A stretch of 64,000 nucleotides of DNA, taken from contig CAJTYM010000011.1 of assembly GCA_910583835.1 (NCBI GenBank), forward strand, positions 1 to 64,000, read 5' to 3'. Positions 56,737 through 64,000 of the stretch are shown piece after piece. The DNA is from an uncultured Lachnospiraceae bacterium (lineage in GTDB: Bacteria > Bacillota > Clostridia > Lachnospirales > Lachnospiraceae). The notes beneath the pieces are model-generated. The model did no database searches. It had not been told where the DNA came from and saw nothing but the letters and a program-made list of their open reading frames with translations. The first letter of the stretch is position 1, and each line of letters begins with the position of its first letter. Made by a program: the position numbers and the translations under genes.

Positions 56737-57756
56737 ATGAACGAAGCGAAGATTTACTATGGAGAAGACTGCAACATGAGCCTTTTGGAAGGGAAAACCA
56801 TTGCAGTCATCGGGTATGGAAGCCAGGGACATGCACATGCGTTGAACGCGAAAGAGTCCGGCTGTAATGTCATCATTGGCCTTTACGAGGGAAGCAAATC
56901 ATGGAAGAGGGCGGAATCTCAGGGATTTGAAGTATTTACAGCAGCCGAAGCAGCTAAAAAAGCAGATATTATTATGATTTTAATCAATGATGAATTGCAG
57001 GCGGATATGTATAAGCGAGATATCGAGCCAAATTTGGAGGATGGCAATATGCTGATGTTTGCCCATGGCTTTAACATCCATTTTGGCTGCATTACACCGC
57101 CTGGGAACGTGGATGTCACCATGGTTGCCCCCAAGGGTCCCGGACATACAGTGAGGAGCGAGTATCAGGCGGGCAAGGGTGTGCCCTGTCTGGTTGCCGT
57201 TTCACAGGACGCTACTGGAAAAGCTTTGGAGCGTGCGTTGGCATATGCGCAGGCTATCGGCGGCGCAAGGGCAGGCGTCCTGGAGACGACTTTCCGCACA
57301 GAGACAGAGACAGACCTTTTTGGAGAACAGGCTGTTTTATGCGGCGGCGTCTGCGCATTGATGCAGGCTGGTTTTGAAACGCTTGTTGAGGCTGGCTACG
57401 ATGCCAGAAATGCTTATTTTGAGTGTGTACATGAAATGAAGCTGATTGTAGATTTGATTTATCAGTCAGGATTTGCGGGAATGAGATATTCCATTTCCAA
57501 TACGGCAGAATATGGCGATTATATTACAGGACCTAAGATTGTCACGGATGACACGAAAAAGGCCATGAAGCAGATTTTATCAGATATTCAGGATGGGACA
57601 TTTGCCAAAGATTTTCTTCTGGAGATGTCTTCCGGTGCACAGGTTCATTTTAATGCCATGAGGAAATTGGCGTCAGAACATCCAGCAGAAGTAACTGGTG
57701 CGGAAATCCGTAAATTATATAGCTGGAATAACGAAGGGAAGCTGCTGGATAATTAA
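56737..57756 (+). CDS. ilvC: Ketol-acid reductoisomerase
   Basis: A 339-residue enzyme of branched-chain amino acid synthesis that isomerises and reduces acetolactate using NAD(P)H. The Rossmann start GKTIAVIGYGSQGHAHALNA precedes LYEGSKSWKRAESQGFEV, where specificity loop residues reside. Catalytic and metal residues lie in GARAGVLETTFRTETETDLF, EQAVLCGGVCALMQAGFETL, and FECVHEMKLIVDLIYQSGFA. Class I length is usual. ATG 56737 has AAAGGAGG; the longer frame to 56650 is not used. It is alone, controlled by its own promoter and probably by the GntR protein. ilvB is at 10.7 kb. Confidence 0.95.
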   Translation: MNEAKIYYGEDCNMSLLEGKTIAVIGYGSQGHAHALNAKESGCNVIIGLYEGSKSWKRAESQGFEVFTAAEAAKKADIIMILINDELQADMYKRDIEPNLEDGNMLMFAHGFNIHFGCITPPGNVDVTMVAPKGPGHTVRSEYQAGKGVPCLVAVSQDATGKALERALAYAQAIGGARAGVLETTFRTETETDLFGEQAVLCGGVCALMQAGFETLVEAGYDARNAYFECVHEMKLIVDLIYQSGFAGMRYSISNTAEYGDYITGPKIVTDDTKKAMKQILSDIQDGTFAKDFLLEMSSGAQVHFNAMRKLASEHPAEVTGAEIRKLYSWNNEGKLLDN

Positions 57757-57787
57757 ACTGCGGCACAAACTTCCGTGTAACAAATCC

Positions 57788-57842
57788 GGGCAGCGCCAAG
57801 CACCGTACCCAGAATTTATCTGTGCGATGCCTGGCGCTGCCC
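57788..57842. terminator. Strong hairpin between convergent ilvC and the metal exporter
   Basis: GGGCAGCGCCA (57788-57798) and TGGCGCTGCCC (57832-57842) are perfect complements, extended by GCA/TGC past one mismatch. The loop is about 25 bases. No long T-run follows on either strand, so it is a probable, not proven, bidirectional terminator for ilvC and the CDF gene. Confidence 0.55.
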
Positions 57843-57848
57843 AGCCGT

Positions 57849-58739
57849 TTATTTCTCCTGTGCTGCAGGATTTACATGTACCATAATATGTTTTACTCTG
57901 GGAAAATTCTGCTCAATATCATTGTGCACAGTTTCTGCAATATGATGTGCCTTTTCCAGGGTGTATGATGCATTTGCCTGGATTTCCACATCTACATAAA
58001 TTTTGTTGCCGAAAATACGTGTCTGCAGTAAGTCAATGTCTAAGACTTGTCTGTTATTCATGACGCAGTCGTAAATATGTCGTTCTGTTTCCTCATCGCA
58101 GGAATGGTCCACCATTTTATTCATGGCATCCTTAAAGATATCAAACGCAGCTTTAGCTATGAATATAAATATTACCAGACTGGCAATGGAATCCATAATG
58201 GGAAAACCAAGCCTTGCCCCGGCGATTCCTATCAGTGCACCTATGGATGAAAATGCATCGGAACGATGATGCCAGGCATCTGCCATTAAAGCGTTGGAAT
58301 CAATCTTTTTCGCATAATGCCTGGTGTACCAAAACATCCCTTCCTTGCTGGCGATTGATATGATTGCTGCTATCAATGCCCAAATGCCTGGTACTTTCAA
58401 ATTGTTATAGTTGCCGTTAAAGATGTTTCTTGCAGCCCCCATGCCGATACCTAGTCCGGTAATAAACAGAACCATTGCCAGGATAGTAGCTGCCACACAT
58501 TCTAAACGCTCATGTCCATAGGGGTGCTGCTTATCAGGCGCCTTTGAGGCTAACTTTATGCCGATGATAACTACAACTGTGCTAAATATATCTGACGCCG
58601 AGTGTATCGCATCGCTAATCATTGCCTGGGAATGGGCAATGGTTCCTGCCAGAATCTTTATAGCAGATAGTGCTAGATTTACTAAAATCGTAATCAATGA
58701 TACTTTGTTTGCAGTTCTTTGATAGTCTGTTTCTGTCAC
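57849..58739 (-). CDS. Cation diffusion facilitator (zinc/iron-type metal exporter)
   Basis: A 296-residue inner-membrane exporter with six transmembrane helices. Metal-binding motifs are visible: HSQAMISDAIHSASDIFSTV (helix 2, Asp/His) and ALMADAWHHRSDAFSSIGAL (helix 5, the typical DAxHHxxDA). The family-type KHPYGHERLE-like sequence is KQHPYGHERLECVAATILAM. The cytosolic C-terminal domain is complete: VDHSCDEETERHIYDCVMNN and VDVEIQANASYTLEKAHHIA. It exports divalent metals, probably zinc, iron or manganese; the sequence does not settle which. The stop lies next to the ilvC end, and ATG 58739 is the first start. Confidence 0.9.
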   Translation of the reverse strand: MTETDYQRTANKVSLITILVNLALSAIKILAGTIAHSQAMISDAIHSASDIFSTVVVIIGIKLASKAPDKQHPYGHERLECVAATILAMVLFITGLGIGMGAARNIFNGNYNNLKVPGIWALIAAIISIASKEGMFWYTRHYAKKIDSNALMADAWHHRSDAFSSIGALIGIAGARLGFPIMDSIASLVIFIFIAKAAFDIFKDAMNKMVDHSCDEETERHIYDCVMNNRQVLDIDLLQTRIFGNKIYVDVEIQANASYTLEKAHHIAETVHNDIEQNFPRVKHIMVHVNPAAQEK

Positions 58740-58896
58740 GTTATTCTTATTGATATTTTTTGTTATCTTCCATAATCACTTAGAATATTATATGTATGGA
58801 GGTTTGTCAGGGTTCCGGCAATTTTGGCTTGGGATAACAGCCGCTGTTCTAAGGGTCTTGCCGTCTCTGGCAGCAGAGATATCGTGCAGAAAAACC

Positions 58897-59103
58897 TCAT
58901 TCTTTTTTATCCGTTCTCCCTAACAGATAATCTACAGATACATTATAATAATCTGCAAGTTTAACAAATATTTCTATGGGAATATTAATTTTTCCGAGTT
59001 CATATTTGGAGTAAGTAGTCTGCTTTATATTTAAATAATCTGCTACTTCCTGCTGTTTTTTGTCACAGTCTTCCCGCAGATTTCTTATATTCTCAAATAT
59101 CAT
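58897..59103 (-). CDS. Small XRE-family HTH repressor
   Basis: A 68-residue Cro/CI-type protein. It begins MIFENIRNLREDCDKKQQEV, then continues ADYLNIKQTTYSKYELGKIN. The ending LADYYNVSVDYLLGRTDKKE is characteristic of small phage-like or stress repressors. ATG 59103 (GAGGTG eight bases upstream) is preferred to the earlier in-frame ATG 59139. It is divergent from the ECF sigma gene, and a perfect palindrome in that promoter suggests a shared operator for its own repression and that of the sigma operon. Confidence 0.8.
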   Translation of the reverse strand: MIFENIRNLREDCDKKQQEVADYLNIKQTTYSKYELGKINIPIEIFVKLADYYNVSVDYLLGRTDKKE

Positions 59104-59175
59104 ACGAAAACACCTCATAATCGGAATAAATGCGTACATTCATCTATTCAATTATAATAAAGAAAAAGATTTCAA

Positions 59176-59204
59176 TTGAAAAATAGTCGCAATACGACTA
59201 TAAT
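59176..59204 (+). promoter_or_regulatory. Sigma-operon promoter with palindromic operator
   Basis: TTGAAA (59176-59181) and TATAAT (59199-59204) have a 17-bp spacer. ATAGTCG-CAATA-CGACTAT (59183-59201) is a perfect inverted repeat in the spacer and -10 box. It is the probable site of the divergent XRE protein. Confidence 0.7.
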
Positions 59205-59315
59205 CAAGGTAAAATCTGGGAACCTTTTTGCGCTTCAAAGTATCTTAATGTATAAAGGGATAATAATTTTAGACAGATTTGGGTTATTTTGCTGAAAGAG
59301 GAAAGGGACTATCTT

Positions 59316-59798
59316 ATGAGAGCGGAAAAGTTTTGTGAATGTGTCAGCAAATGCAGAAACGATTTGTATATTTTGGCGCTTGCAATGTTGGAGAACGAGG
59401 CAGATGCAGAGGATGCTGTCGGCAATGCCATCGTAAAAGCATATGAGAATATGGAACAGGTTAGGGCCTTTCATAAATTCAAACAATGGATGCTGATTAT
59501 TACCAAGAATGAAGCGCTGAAGATTATGAAAAAACGTTTGTATTTGCCGGGAGATGAAGTGGTGGAAGCGTTGGCGAAGCCAGTCAGGGCACATTATGAT
59601 GAACTTTGGGATATTATACAGGATATGAAAGAAGAATACCGCCTGGCTGTTGTATTGTTCTATTATGATGGACTGTCGCTTCGGGATATATCAGATGTGC
59701 TGGATATTCCGGTGGGTACGGTAAAATCAAGATTGAACAGAGGAAGGATGGAACTTAGGGCAGCGCTGGAAAGGGGGAATGGAAATGACCAGATTTGA
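59316..59798 (+). CDS. ECF-type RNA polymerase sigma factor
   Basis: A 160-residue extracytoplasmic-function sigma factor. Region 2 is DLYILALAMLENEADAEDAV, then GNAIVKAYENMEQVRAFHKF and KQWMLIITKNEALKIMKKR. Region 4 is YRLAVVLFYYDGLSLRDISD, followed by VLDIPVGTVKSRLNRGRMEL. ATG 59316 (AGGAAAGGG upstream) is preferred to TTG 59289. The next gene, starting 14 bp before its stop, encodes a membrane DUF4179 protein, typically an anti-sigma-like partner. The pair is likely an envelope-signal switch. The downstream secreted proteins may be targets. Confidence 0.88.
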   Translation: MRAEKFCECVSKCRNDLYILALAMLENEADAEDAVGNAIVKAYENMEQVRAFHKFKQWMLIITKNEALKIMKKRLYLPGDEVVEALAKPVRAHYDELWDIIQDMKEEYRLAVVLFYYDGLSLRDISDVLDIPVGTVKSRLNRGRMELRAALERGNGNDQI

Positions 59799-60867
59799 CC
59801 GGAAAGTTAAGAAAATGGCAAAGGAATTTAAAGCGCCGGATAGTTATCATGAGAGAGTAGATGGGACGCTTGCCAAAATAAAGGAAGACTATGTTGCGGC
59901 GCCCAGAAGAAAACCGATTGTAAAGGCTGCGCTTTATGTAATGGTTCTTTTCGTTATGATAAGCGGAATCCTCCTTTTGTCTGATACGAAATCAGCAGAG
60001 GCAAGTTTACTGGAAGCTTTTAAGCAGACATTTTTTGATTTTTTTGGTATGGATGAAAAGCAATCAGAAATAACAGGGGTAGAAAGCGAGAAGAAGACAG
60101 CCGTCAGCAAACCAGATTTATTGATGGAACTCAAAGAGGTGGTAATGGATACGCAGAATATTTATGCCATGATAAAAATCACAGCACCGCCCGGCGTGGA
60201 ATTTAAGGAGGGCATGACATTTGATTATTTCGGTTTTTGTGAAGGGACAAACTATAATGTCTCCACTTTGGTTCCAGGTGTGAGGGACTGTGAGCTTTTT
60301 GAAGTTTTGGATGGGAAGGACAATGTGGGATTGTTTGTAATCAGTATCTCAACGGACCAGCAGATTGAAGAGGGAAAGGATGTCACGGTATTTTTTGAAG
60401 ATTTGATTTCAGGACCGTATGAGGATAAACCAGAAATATTGATAGAGGGTATATGGAGCCTGTCTTTTACTGCGGATTATACAAATTCAAAGGATGTCAC
60501 GGTAGAAGGCACGGAGGATATGAAGTATTCTTTTGCCGGTACCACGGCGGAGATAAAGGAGATTAAACTTTTGCCGCTGGGTCTGACATTGATTTCCGAT
60601 GTGTCTAAGGTTGATACGGATACATTGAACACAACGGATACGAGGTTTGTTATTCGCATGAAAATGCTTGACGGCAGTGAAATCGTTGTTGACAGCCCCA
60701 ATTTGGAAGATGAATGTTTTGTCAGTGGCGGCAGCATCGGACAGTATGAGGAGAATGGGCGGGTTTATCAGAAATATGTAGGGCAGTTTAAAGAAGCGAT
60801 TGATATCAGCCAGGTAATGGGGATTTACATTGCAGATTATTATGTGCCGTTGAAAGATTATGACTGA
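59785..60867 (+). CDS. DUF4179 membrane protein, probable anti-sigma factor
   Basis: A 360-residue single-pass membrane protein. The N-terminal cytosolic part is short (TRFDRKVKKMAKEFKAPDSY). The transmembrane helix is about residues 51-68 (LYVMVLFVMISGILLL). The outside domain is DUF4179-like, with SLLEAFKQTFFDFFGMDEKQ just after the membrane and later ELKEVVMDTQNIYAMIKITA. This fits the anti-sigma proteins encoded next to clostridial ECF sigma genes. ATG 59785 with AGGGGG seven bases upstream is chosen; ATG 59779 is too near the site. It overlaps the sigma gene by 14 bp. It probably senses an envelope signal and releases the sigma factor. Confidence 0.82.
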   Translation: MTRFDRKVKKMAKEFKAPDSYHERVDGTLAKIKEDYVAAPRRKPIVKAALYVMVLFVMISGILLLSDTKSAEASLLEAFKQTFFDFFGMDEKQSEITGVESEKKTAVSKPDLLMELKEVVMDTQNIYAMIKITAPPGVEFKEGMTFDYFGFCEGTNYNVSTLVPGVRDCELFEVLDGKDNVGLFVISISTDQQIEEGKDVTVFFEDLISGPYEDKPEILIEGIWSLSFTADYTNSKDVTVEGTEDMKYSFAGTTAEIKEIKLLPLGLTLISDVSKVDTDTLNTTDTRFVIRMKMLDGSEIVVDSPNLEDECFVSGGSIGQYEENGRVYQKYVGQFKEAIDISQVMGIYIADYYVPLKDYD

Positions 60868-60951
60868 AATGAATTTACGCATCTGTGTTTGCGGACACGG
60901 GGATGTAAAAATAAATAGCATATATATATGCGGAAAGAAGAGGAGAAAATT

Positions 60952-63177
60952 ATGAAGATGAAGCAGTGGAGTAAAAGGGCGGCGGCATGGTTTTTAGCTA
61001 TATCATTGTGCTTCACGTCATTTGGCGTATCTGGGGAGGCTGTACAGGCTGCAGCAGATGCAGACAATGGGGAAGAGAATGTAACTTTAAGGGGTCCTGC
61101 CATCGATGCGGAGGGAGGAAAAATCGTATGGGACTGTGTCTATTTTGGCAATTACTGGCAGAGCAGGTACATACCCCAGCCTGAGAACCAGCCGGTGCAG
61201 GGGGAGGATGATGTGGTGCACGAAGATTCGGATGGCACAAAATATCTTGTTCGCGAAGATAAGACGTGTTATAAATATGAGCCGATTAAGTGGCGCGTTT
61301 TATCAGTTAGTGAAGATGGCAGGGAGGCGTTTCTGATGGCGGATAAAAATCTTGATGCCCAGCATTACCATGCTTCATACAGCGATACGGTCACATGGGA
61401 AGACTCCGATGTCCGCGCATGGATGAATGAGGATTTCCTGGATACGGCATTTTCAGCCAGGGAGAAAGAAGGAATTATCCGCACGGAGATTGAGAATAAG
61501 AAAAGCCCGGAATATGTGAAAGGGGAAAATGAAGAAGACGAGGCGCATACGACAGATTCCGTCTATCTGCCCTCACGCGAAGAGATTACATCACGCACGT
61601 ATGGATTTACAGATGATACAGGCGTGACAGAGACAAGGAAATCGGAAAATACAGATTTTGCAGGGAACGGCGGAACGATTAAAACAGACAATCCCTCTGC
61701 AGATTACTGGCTCAGGACAATGGGAACCCAAGGCCGTGTCAGCCATGTGGATTATTTAGATGGGAAGATTCCTACGGAAAATCTAAATGCGCTTCTTGGC
61801 GCTGTAAATGATATAAGCAGGATTCGTCCGGCGCTTCATTTGGATTTGACAAAAACAGACCTTTGGAGTTATGCTGGAAAAGTAAAGCAGGATAAGACAG
61901 AAATTGCGCCGCTGGTGCCGACGCAGAAGCCTGAAACGGAACAGGGAGTTACTATGGCGCCAGGACAGGCTTATCCCCAAAATCCGGTGGTCAATGGGAA
62001 TGATTTAAAAAAGAATACATGGGACTGCATTTATTTCGGAAAGTATTATGATACCAAGATTACGCCCTCTGCTTTGGCAGCGGCAGACGAACATGGAACG
62101 GTGAAAGAAGATGAAAAGAAAGAATCGTATCTGATTCGCCACGAGCAGGGATATTTCCAGTATGAGCCGATAAAGTGGCGGGTTCTGTCTGTGAGCGAAG
62201 ACGGCAGAGATGCATTTGTGATAGCGGATAAAGTGATTGACGTTGCAGCGTATTATCATGACAATGGAGTGGAAATAACATGGGAGAAGAGTGATATCAG
62301 AGCGTGGCTCAATGAAGAGTTTTTGACAATGGCATTTACTGCAGAGGAGCAGGCGGCAGTGAAAATGACCGATGTAACAACAGCGGATAATCAGTGGTCA
62401 GGGGAGCCCGGCGGGAACGATACCAAAGACAAGATTTATCTTCCCTCCATTGAGGAGGTATTAAATACGGCGTATGGATTTAGCAGCGATGCGGCAGAAG
62501 GCGATACAAGAAAAATCACAGTTACAGATTTTACGGGCAAGGGCGGTACGCCATATAAGCCAGCTGACGGTTTTATGTCTTATTGGCTGCGTTCGCCGGG
62601 AACGGCGAAAGGCTGCCCGGCGCAGGTAGGTCATTGGGGAGAAGGAGAGATTCTTACAGAGCCAAGCATGATGTTAGAGAAAGCGGCATCGTATCTCGGC
62701 ATACGTCCGGTTATGCACGTAGATTTGACAGATACGGCACTGTGGACTTATGCGGGACAGGTAACGCCGGAAGGGATAGTTATACCCAAGAAAGAAGAAA
62801 CAGACACTACGAAGCAGCCAGGGAAACCAACCACAGACACTGATTTAACGCCTGCCCCATCAACGCAGAAGCCAGATACGCAAATAAAAAAACCCGGCAA
62901 ACCGAAAATAAAGAAATTAGTAAATAAAAAAGGGAAAAAAGTGACGGTTACGCTTTCGGGGAAGGTGTCCGGCGCTACTGGCTATCAGGTGGTATATGCG
63001 GCAAAGTCATCCATGAAAGGGCAAAAGAAGAAGACTTTCAAGGGAACCAGCGTGACAGTAAAGGGTCTCAAAAAGAAGAAAACATACTATTTCCGTGTGC
63101 GCGCGTATACGAAGAAAAATGGAAAAACAGTGTATGGCAGTTGGGGAAATAAGAAAAGCATCAAAATCAAAAAATAA
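60952..63177 (+). CDS. Secreted protein with two DUF6273-like domains and a fibronectin type III-like end
   Basis: A 741-residue protein with a signal peptide (WSKRAAAWFLAISLCFTSFG, cut near VQAAA). Residues 40-320 and 350-610 are two copies of a DUF6273-like domain: each has a WDCVYFGNYWQ- or WDCIYFGKYYD-type start, YEPIKWRVLSVSEDGR, DVRAWMNEDFL or DIRAWLNEEFL, and VYLPSREEI or IYLPSIEEV. Residues 655-741 are a fibronectin III-like domain (GATGYQVVYAAKSSMKGQKK, then YYFRVRAYTKKNGKTVYGSW). No LPxTG anchor is seen, so it is secreted or non-covalently bound. ATG 60952 follows GAGGAG; ATG 60928 precedes it. It is near the ECF sigma/DUF4179 pair and could be part of that response. Confidence 0.8.
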   Translation: MKMKQWSKRAAAWFLAISLCFTSFGVSGEAVQAAADADNGEENVTLRGPAIDAEGGKIVWDCVYFGNYWQSRYIPQPENQPVQGEDDVVHEDSDGTKYLVREDKTCYKYEPIKWRVLSVSEDGREAFLMADKNLDAQHYHASYSDTVTWEDSDVRAWMNEDFLDTAFSAREKEGIIRTEIENKKSPEYVKGENEEDEAHTTDSVYLPSREEITSRTYGFTDDTGVTETRKSENTDFAGNGGTIKTDNPSADYWLRTMGTQGRVSHVDYLDGKIPTENLNALLGAVNDISRIRPALHLDLTKTDLWSYAGKVKQDKTEIAPLVPTQKPETEQGVTMAPGQAYPQNPVVNGNDLKKNTWDCIYFGKYYDTKITPSALAAADEHGTVKEDEKKESYLIRHEQGYFQYEPIKWRVLSVSEDGRDAFVIADKVIDVAAYYHDNGVEITWEKSDIRAWLNEEFLTMAFTAEEQAAVKMTDVTTADNQWSGEPGGNDTKDKIYLPSIEEVLNTAYGFSSDAAEGDTRKITVTDFTGKGGTPYKPADGFMSYWLRSPGTAKGCPAQVGHWGEGEILTEPSMMLEKAASYLGIRPVMHVDLTDTALWTYAGQVTPEGIVIPKKEETDTTKQPGKPTTDTDLTPAPSTQKPDTQIKKPGKPKIKKLVNKKGKKVTVTLSGKVSGATGYQVVYAAKSSMKGQKKKTFKGTSVTVKGLKKKKTYYFRVRAYTKKNGKTVYGSWGNKKSIKIKK

Positions 63178-63191
63178 AAAGGGGGAAAATT

Positions 63192-64000
63192 ATGCCTGAA
63201 AAAAAGTTTTTGGCGGCAAAATTCATGGCATTTACTATGCTGTTCCTATGTCTTCTTGTAGGAAACCAGCTGTCTGCAAGAGCAGAGACGGCGCAAGTTG
63301 CGCCTGGGATGACGGAGGAAGAGGTCCGGCAGAGGTATGAGGATGCCATTGAGCTGGCGGAGGTGTTTCGGACAGACGAAAGCTTTGCGCATAGCTTTAC
63401 CTTTTCGGCAGCGGAGGAGGAAAGGCTCAGGACGCTGCTTAGGGAAAAAGTTTATCAGGGCGGCAATCCTTCTGGTACGGTTCTGCGTCTTTCCTATATT
63501 AGGAAATATGTAAGCGAAAGGCTTACTTATGACCAGGAGGCATCAGAGATTCCAGAGTCAACGTATACCGTGCTGTGTGAGAACACAGGAACAAGCGCGG
63601 TGAATTACAGCTGTATCACACAGGTCGTAAGGGATTTGTGCCTGTTGGACGGTATTCCCTGTTTTCGGCTTTTTGGCGATGACTGGGAGTCGGGAAATGG
63701 ATATGAGATGGTGATGGTGTATGATGGTTCCCAGTGGTGGTTCCTGGATGCGGCGGCGGACGCAGTGAATCCCGCGGATCTCTATGAGGGGCTGGTGCAG
63801 GCGGCGGATGCTCTTGCAGCATTTGGCGGCATGTTCATACCATGGAAGATTACCTTTGACTATAATTATGACTGTGAGGAGGATATGAGCCTCTGGGGAA
63901 TCCCGAATGGTGTTTCTTTTGGCAGCGGCAAACGTAAGGGGGACTGCTACAGGGTATTTTATGATAAAGAAGATAAAAAAATCAAGATGGGGTATTATGA
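63192..64000 (+). CDS. Secreted protein with a transglutaminase-like region (runs past the window)
   Basis: At least 269 residues, open to the window edge, beginning at ATG 63192 (GGGGG upstream). The signal peptide is MPEKKFLAAKFMAFTMLFLC, then LLVGNQLSARAETA. Residues 105-195 resemble a transglutaminase core: a Cys in NYSCITQVVRDLCLLDGIPC, and VYDGSQWWFLDAAAD with the late Asp. The His expected in 'HAWN' is absent (GYEMVMVYD). It may be an inactive or modified transglutaminase-like domain, as in other clostridial surface proteins. It is 15 bp after the previous stop and therefore likely cotranscribed. The rest cannot be judged. Confidence 0.6.
   Translation, partial: MPEKKFLAAKFMAFTMLFLCLLVGNQLSARAETAQVAPGMTEEEVRQRYEDAIELAEVFRTDESFAHSFTFSAAEEERLRTLLREKVYQGGNPSGTVLRLSYIRKYVSERLTYDQEASEIPESTYTVLCENTGTSAVNYSCITQVVRDLCLLDGIPCFRLFGDDWESGNGYEMVMVYDGSQWWFLDAAADAVNPADLYEGLVQAADALAAFGGMFIPWKITFDYNYDCEEDMSLWGIPNGVSFGSGKRKGDCYRVFYDKEDKKIKMGYY

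Noticed and set aside
63616..63822. Minus-strand frame near the end of the window
   Set aside because: Pro- and His-rich shadow of the secreted protein frame, with no ribosome site.

Overview
The window looks like chromosome from a Gram-positive, low-to-moderate GC anaerobe of the class Clostridia, most likely a Lachnospiraceae gut commensal. This is inferred from strong AGGAGG-type ribosome binding sites, near-consensus TTGACA/TATAAT promoters with 17-bp spacers, a Firmicutes-type PTS with HPr, oxygen-independent thiazole synthesis (thiH rather than thiO), fermentative L-lactate dehydrogenase, and many XRE, TetR and WYL regulators. No rRNA, tRNA or CRISPR array was seen.

Layout. 1-3.4 kb: end of an XRE regulator, remnants of a YhcG nuclease and a YoaP-type protein, an AIM24/TerD pair and a tyrosine recombinase. 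3.5-12.4 kb: a TetR-flavodoxin-methyltransferase operon under a 37-bp palindrome, a zinc macrodomain hydrolase, a MATE-like transporter, a WYL regulator, a MotA-like/LuxR membrane pair, a second TetR and acetolactate synthase. 12.6-18 kb: two overlapping XRE-helical-repeat regulators, a secreted protein, mutY and a glycosyltransferase. 18.1-21.5 kb: a thiSGHE operon flanked by two copies of a palindromic repeat. 21.6-33.1 kb: a defence-type island with an Rpn-family pseudogene, a complete Wadjet jetABCD set (resembling type III) coupled to a fifth ATPase gene, and then a separately promoted XRE / SF1 helicase / orphan-protein operon. 33.2-42 kb: a YyaL-like protein, a DUF3781 protein, an HTH-PurM fusion, and an ABC exporter with a LytTR two-component system. 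42-51.3 kb: a maltose-to-lactate cassette (LacI-type regulator, PTS IIAC-B fusion, probable maltose-6'-phosphate phosphatase, malQ, ptsI, ptsH, ldh). 51.4-58.7 kb: decayed AlbA_2/Schlafen-type genes, a glycosyltransferase, a MATE pump, a GntR regulator with an operator in front of ilvC, and a CDF metal exporter. 58.9-64 kb: an XRE repressor divergent from an ECF sigma / DUF4179 pair and two secreted proteins.

The genes that work together most clearly are the thiamine thiazole operon, the Wadjet plasmid-defence operon and the maltose cassette. In the last, sugar uptake, phosphate removal, glucan transfer, the general PTS phosphorelay and the lactate-forming step lie on one strand. Branched-chain amino acid synthesis is split between ilvB near 11 kb and ilvC near 57 kb. 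The best candidates for something undescribed are the XRE-helicase-orphan operon next to Wadjet, the fifth ATPase fused into the Wadjet operon, the MotA-like/LuxR pair, and the HTH-PurM fusion, whose PurM phosphate-binding motif is altered. All functional names rest on motif recognition by eye. No database search was run.
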